64,000 bases of DNA from Sedimentisphaerales bacterium. GTDB lineage: Bacteria; Planctomycetota; Phycisphaerae; Sedimentisphaerales; SM23-30. Position 1 is the stretch's first letter, and every line of letters begins with the position of its first letter. The stretch lies in NCBI GenBank assembly GCA_028281535.1, contig JANQJS010000003.1:1-64000 (forward strand), written 5' to 3'. Both the position numbers and the translations under genes were made by a program. Below are positions 63,802-64,000 of this stretch, one piece after another. Below the pieces are notes generated by a model. The model was not told the origin of the DNA, made no database searches, and saw nothing but the letters and a program-made list of their open reading frames with translations.

Positions 63802-64000
63802 ATGACGCAACGCAAATCACTATGGAAAATGTTTACTTTGTTAATCATCGCTCTCGTTGGCATGAATAGTCAACTCATGGCCGATGGTACAGAAACATTG
63901 GGCACACCGACGATTAATATCGAAAAAGGTACCAGTATTATTGTTAAAGGGGTTGGTTTGAATGTTCAGCCCGGTAATATTGATGTGACCGTTCCAGCAG
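63802..64000 (+). CDS. Exported protein, N-terminal part only
   Basis: The first 66 residues are visible: MTQRKSLWKMFTLLIIALVG then MNSQLMA is a signal peptide, and the mature start DGTETLGTPTINIEKGTSII then VKGVGLNVQPGNIDVTVPA is beta-rich. The gene runs off the right edge. GGGAG lies 6-8 nt upstream of the ATG. No family can be assigned from this length. Confidence 0.75.
   Translation, partial: MTQRKSLWKMFTLLIIALVGMNSQLMADGTETLGTPTINIEKGTSIIVKGVGLNVQPGNIDVTVPA

Noticed and set aside
1-64000. CRISPR array, tRNA or rRNA genes
   Set aside because: No regularly spaced direct repeats and no cloverleaf or rRNA-like sequence was recognised; a tRNA scan program could still find something missed by eye.

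Overview
The window reads as a chromosomal segment of a moderately AT-rich Gram-negative bacterium, most likely a planctomycete of the Phycisphaerae type or a close PVC relative. This is an inference from several gene families that occur together in that group: secreted proteins ending in PEP-CTERM sorting signals, secreted proteins ending in a single dockerin-like loop (DFNLDCFVNLLDFS), BamB-like PQQ propeller proteins, a DUF1080 lipoprotein, and an ECF sigma factor paired with a FecR/LamG membrane protein. No rRNA, tRNA or CRISPR array was seen.

Layout. 1-3400 (minus strand) is an RNA/DNA-processing operon: rny, ymdB and a partial xseA. 4251-8427 carries a DsbD-type thiol-disulfide transporter, endonuclease III, a signal-peptidase-I homologue lacking both catalytic residues, and a small membrane protein. 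8553-13545 is an envelope cluster of two PQQ-propeller proteins flanking three PEP-CTERM proteins. 13722-15026 is a membrane-anchored TAXI solute-binding protein, followed by about 900 bp of non-coding DNA with a near-consensus promoter and a strong terminator. 16764-21322 is a compact phage-type head module (portal, scaffold, SU10-like capsid, connector, small membrane protein). It has no terminase, protease, tail or integrase genes, and most of its gaps hold extragenic palindromes. 21315-25801 has two lipoproteins, one a 1211-residue TPR protein.

26013-40198 is mainly housekeeping and metabolism: metH with a small upstream gene, a sulfotransferase/Rrf2/DUF2061/sulfite reductase operon, cmk-plsC, an AsmA-like protein, a GNAT acetyltransferase and a DUF1080 lipoprotein. 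40413-54751 is a secretion-rich region: a HAF-repeat PEP-CTERM protein, a secreted nuclease-like protein, the ECF sigma/FecR pair, a 1681-residue copper-radical oxidase with appended cupredoxin, lectin-like and discoidin domains, a broken copy of its N-terminus between duplicated palindromes, and two dockerin-tailed paralogues. 54898-64000 holds a degenerate HD-GYP protein, a DUF423 protein, a ferredoxin/aldo-keto reductase pair, a hybrid histidine kinase, a secreted DUF255 thioredoxin-fold protein and the start of another secreted protein.

How the parts fit. Much of the window serves the cell envelope and extracellular space: PEP-CTERM cargo, dockerin-tailed proteins, the secreted oxidase and periplasmic redox proteins (DsbD, DUF255). 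The ECF/FecR pair next to the oxidase is a plausible local regulator. The items most worth a second look are the orphan capsid module with its palindromes, the multidomain radical-copper oxidase, the catalytically dead signal-peptidase homologue, the HD-GYP protein with a changed HD motif, and several candidate small RNAs and small membrane proteins.
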